DNA of 7,032 bases from Propionibacterium sp. (lineage in GTDB: Bacteria; Actinomycetota; Actinomycetes; Propionibacteriales; Propionibacteriaceae). Position numbers and translations under genes: made by a program. Below, piece by piece: positions 6,966 to 7,032 of the stretch. Location: the NCBI GenBank assembly GCA_012514785.1, contig JAAYZP010000191.1, positions 1 through 7,032 on the forward strand, given 5' to 3'. The notes under the pieces were generated by a model, which did not search any database, had not been told where the DNA came from, and saw only the letters and a program-made list of their open reading frames with translations. The stretch's first letter is position 1, and every line of letters starts with the position of its first letter.

Positions 6966-6971
6966 TACCAT
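6966..6971 (+). promoter_or_regulatory. Candidate -10 box for tRNA-Gly
   Basis: TACCAT fits TAnnnT and would give a transcription start near 6978, about 16 bases before the mature tRNA 5' end at 6994. No clear -35 hexamer is seen 16-18 bp upstream. It sits in the 79-bp divergent spacer shared with the dehydrogenase gene, so the two promoters lie back to back. Confidence 0.35.
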
Positions 6972-6979
6972 TACGAGGC

Positions 6980-6991
6980 GAAGCATGCTTC
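6980..6991. repeat. Perfect 12-bp palindrome in the tRNA-Gly leader
   Basis: GAAGCATGCTTC reads the same on both strands. It ends two bases before the tRNA 5' end and lies downstream of the proposed tRNA promoter. It could be an operator-like site or a small stem near the RNase P cleavage point. It does not extend outward without a mismatch or bulge, only one copy is present in the window, and it may be chance. Confidence 0.4.
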
Positions 6992-6993
6992 AC

Positions 6994-7032
6994 GCGGGTG
7001 TAGCTCAATGGTAGAGCGCCAGCTTCCCAAGC
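6994..7032 (+). tRNA. tRNA-Gly (anticodon CCC), 5' 39 bases, truncated by the window edge
   Basis: The acceptor 5' strand GCGGGTG (6994-7000) is followed by TA, a D-arm with GCTC (7003-7006) pairing GAGC (7014-7017) around the loop AATGGTA, then G26, the anticodon-stem 5' strand CCAGC (7019-7023) and the seven-base loop TTCCCAA (7024-7030). The anticodon is CCC (7026-7028), which reads GGG glycine codons. The final GC starts the 3' side of the anticodon stem and pairs correctly. The variable loop, T-arm and acceptor 3' strand are outside the window, so the acceptor pairing cannot be checked. Confidence 0.93.

Noticed and set aside
1..7032. Search by eye for CRISPR repeats, insertion-sequence ends, toxin-antitoxin pairs, phage or secretion genes
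   Set aside because: Nothing supports them. The window is filled by five coding genes and a tRNA fragment, with no repeated units or transposase motifs.

Overview
The window is about 7 kb of GC-rich chromosome, most likely from an actinobacterium (Actinomycetota). The reasons are the strong G/C bias at third codon positions, which opens long shadow frames on the opposite strand, a polyphosphate glucokinase of the actinobacterial kind, GTG starts, and TAnnnT hexamers placed so close to start codons that leaderless transcripts are likely. The ArgS is of the E. coli type (SAPN...HVGH), not the PNPTGPIHIGG type that I recall for mycobacteria. Propionibacteriaceae or a related group is possible, but I cannot fix the genus.

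Layout from left to right. (1) The 3' five sixths or so of argS runs on the plus strand and stops at 1456. (2) Four minus-strand genes follow, packed end to end. In transcription order these are a 908-residue FAD- and Fe-S-containing 2-hydroxyacid (D-lactate-type) dehydrogenase (6914-4188), a small membrane protein with one bacterial PH domain (YdbS-like, 4168-3647), a larger membrane protein with three bacterial PH-type modules (YdbT-like, 3647-2238), and polyphosphate glucokinase ppgK (2227-1460). The gaps are 19 bp, a 1-bp overlap, and 10 bp, so a single operon is plausible. ppgK converges on argS with only 3 bp between the stop codons. A perfect hairpin lies just past the argS stop, inside the ppgK coding sequence. 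(3) A 79-bp divergent spacer (6915-6993) holds candidate promoters in both directions. (4) The first 39 bases of a tRNA-Gly (anticodon CCC) begin on the plus strand at 6994 and run off the right edge.

How the genes fit together. argS and tRNA-Gly are translation housekeeping. The dehydrogenase should feed electrons from a 2-hydroxy acid, probably D-lactate, into the respiratory chain at the membrane. ppgK phosphorylates glucose with polyphosphate at the head of glycolysis. The PH-domain pair resembles the B. subtilis ydbS-ydbT pair, which is linked to envelope stress and bacteriocin resistance. I see no obvious single pathway joining the four minus-strand genes.

I found no mobile element, CRISPR array, toxin-antitoxin or defence module and no convincing undescribed system. 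The points most worth checking are a possible run of leaderless start sites, an altered second Fe-S motif in the dehydrogenase, and four copies of one PH-module signature across the two membrane genes. There is no gene-free stretch longer than 79 bp.
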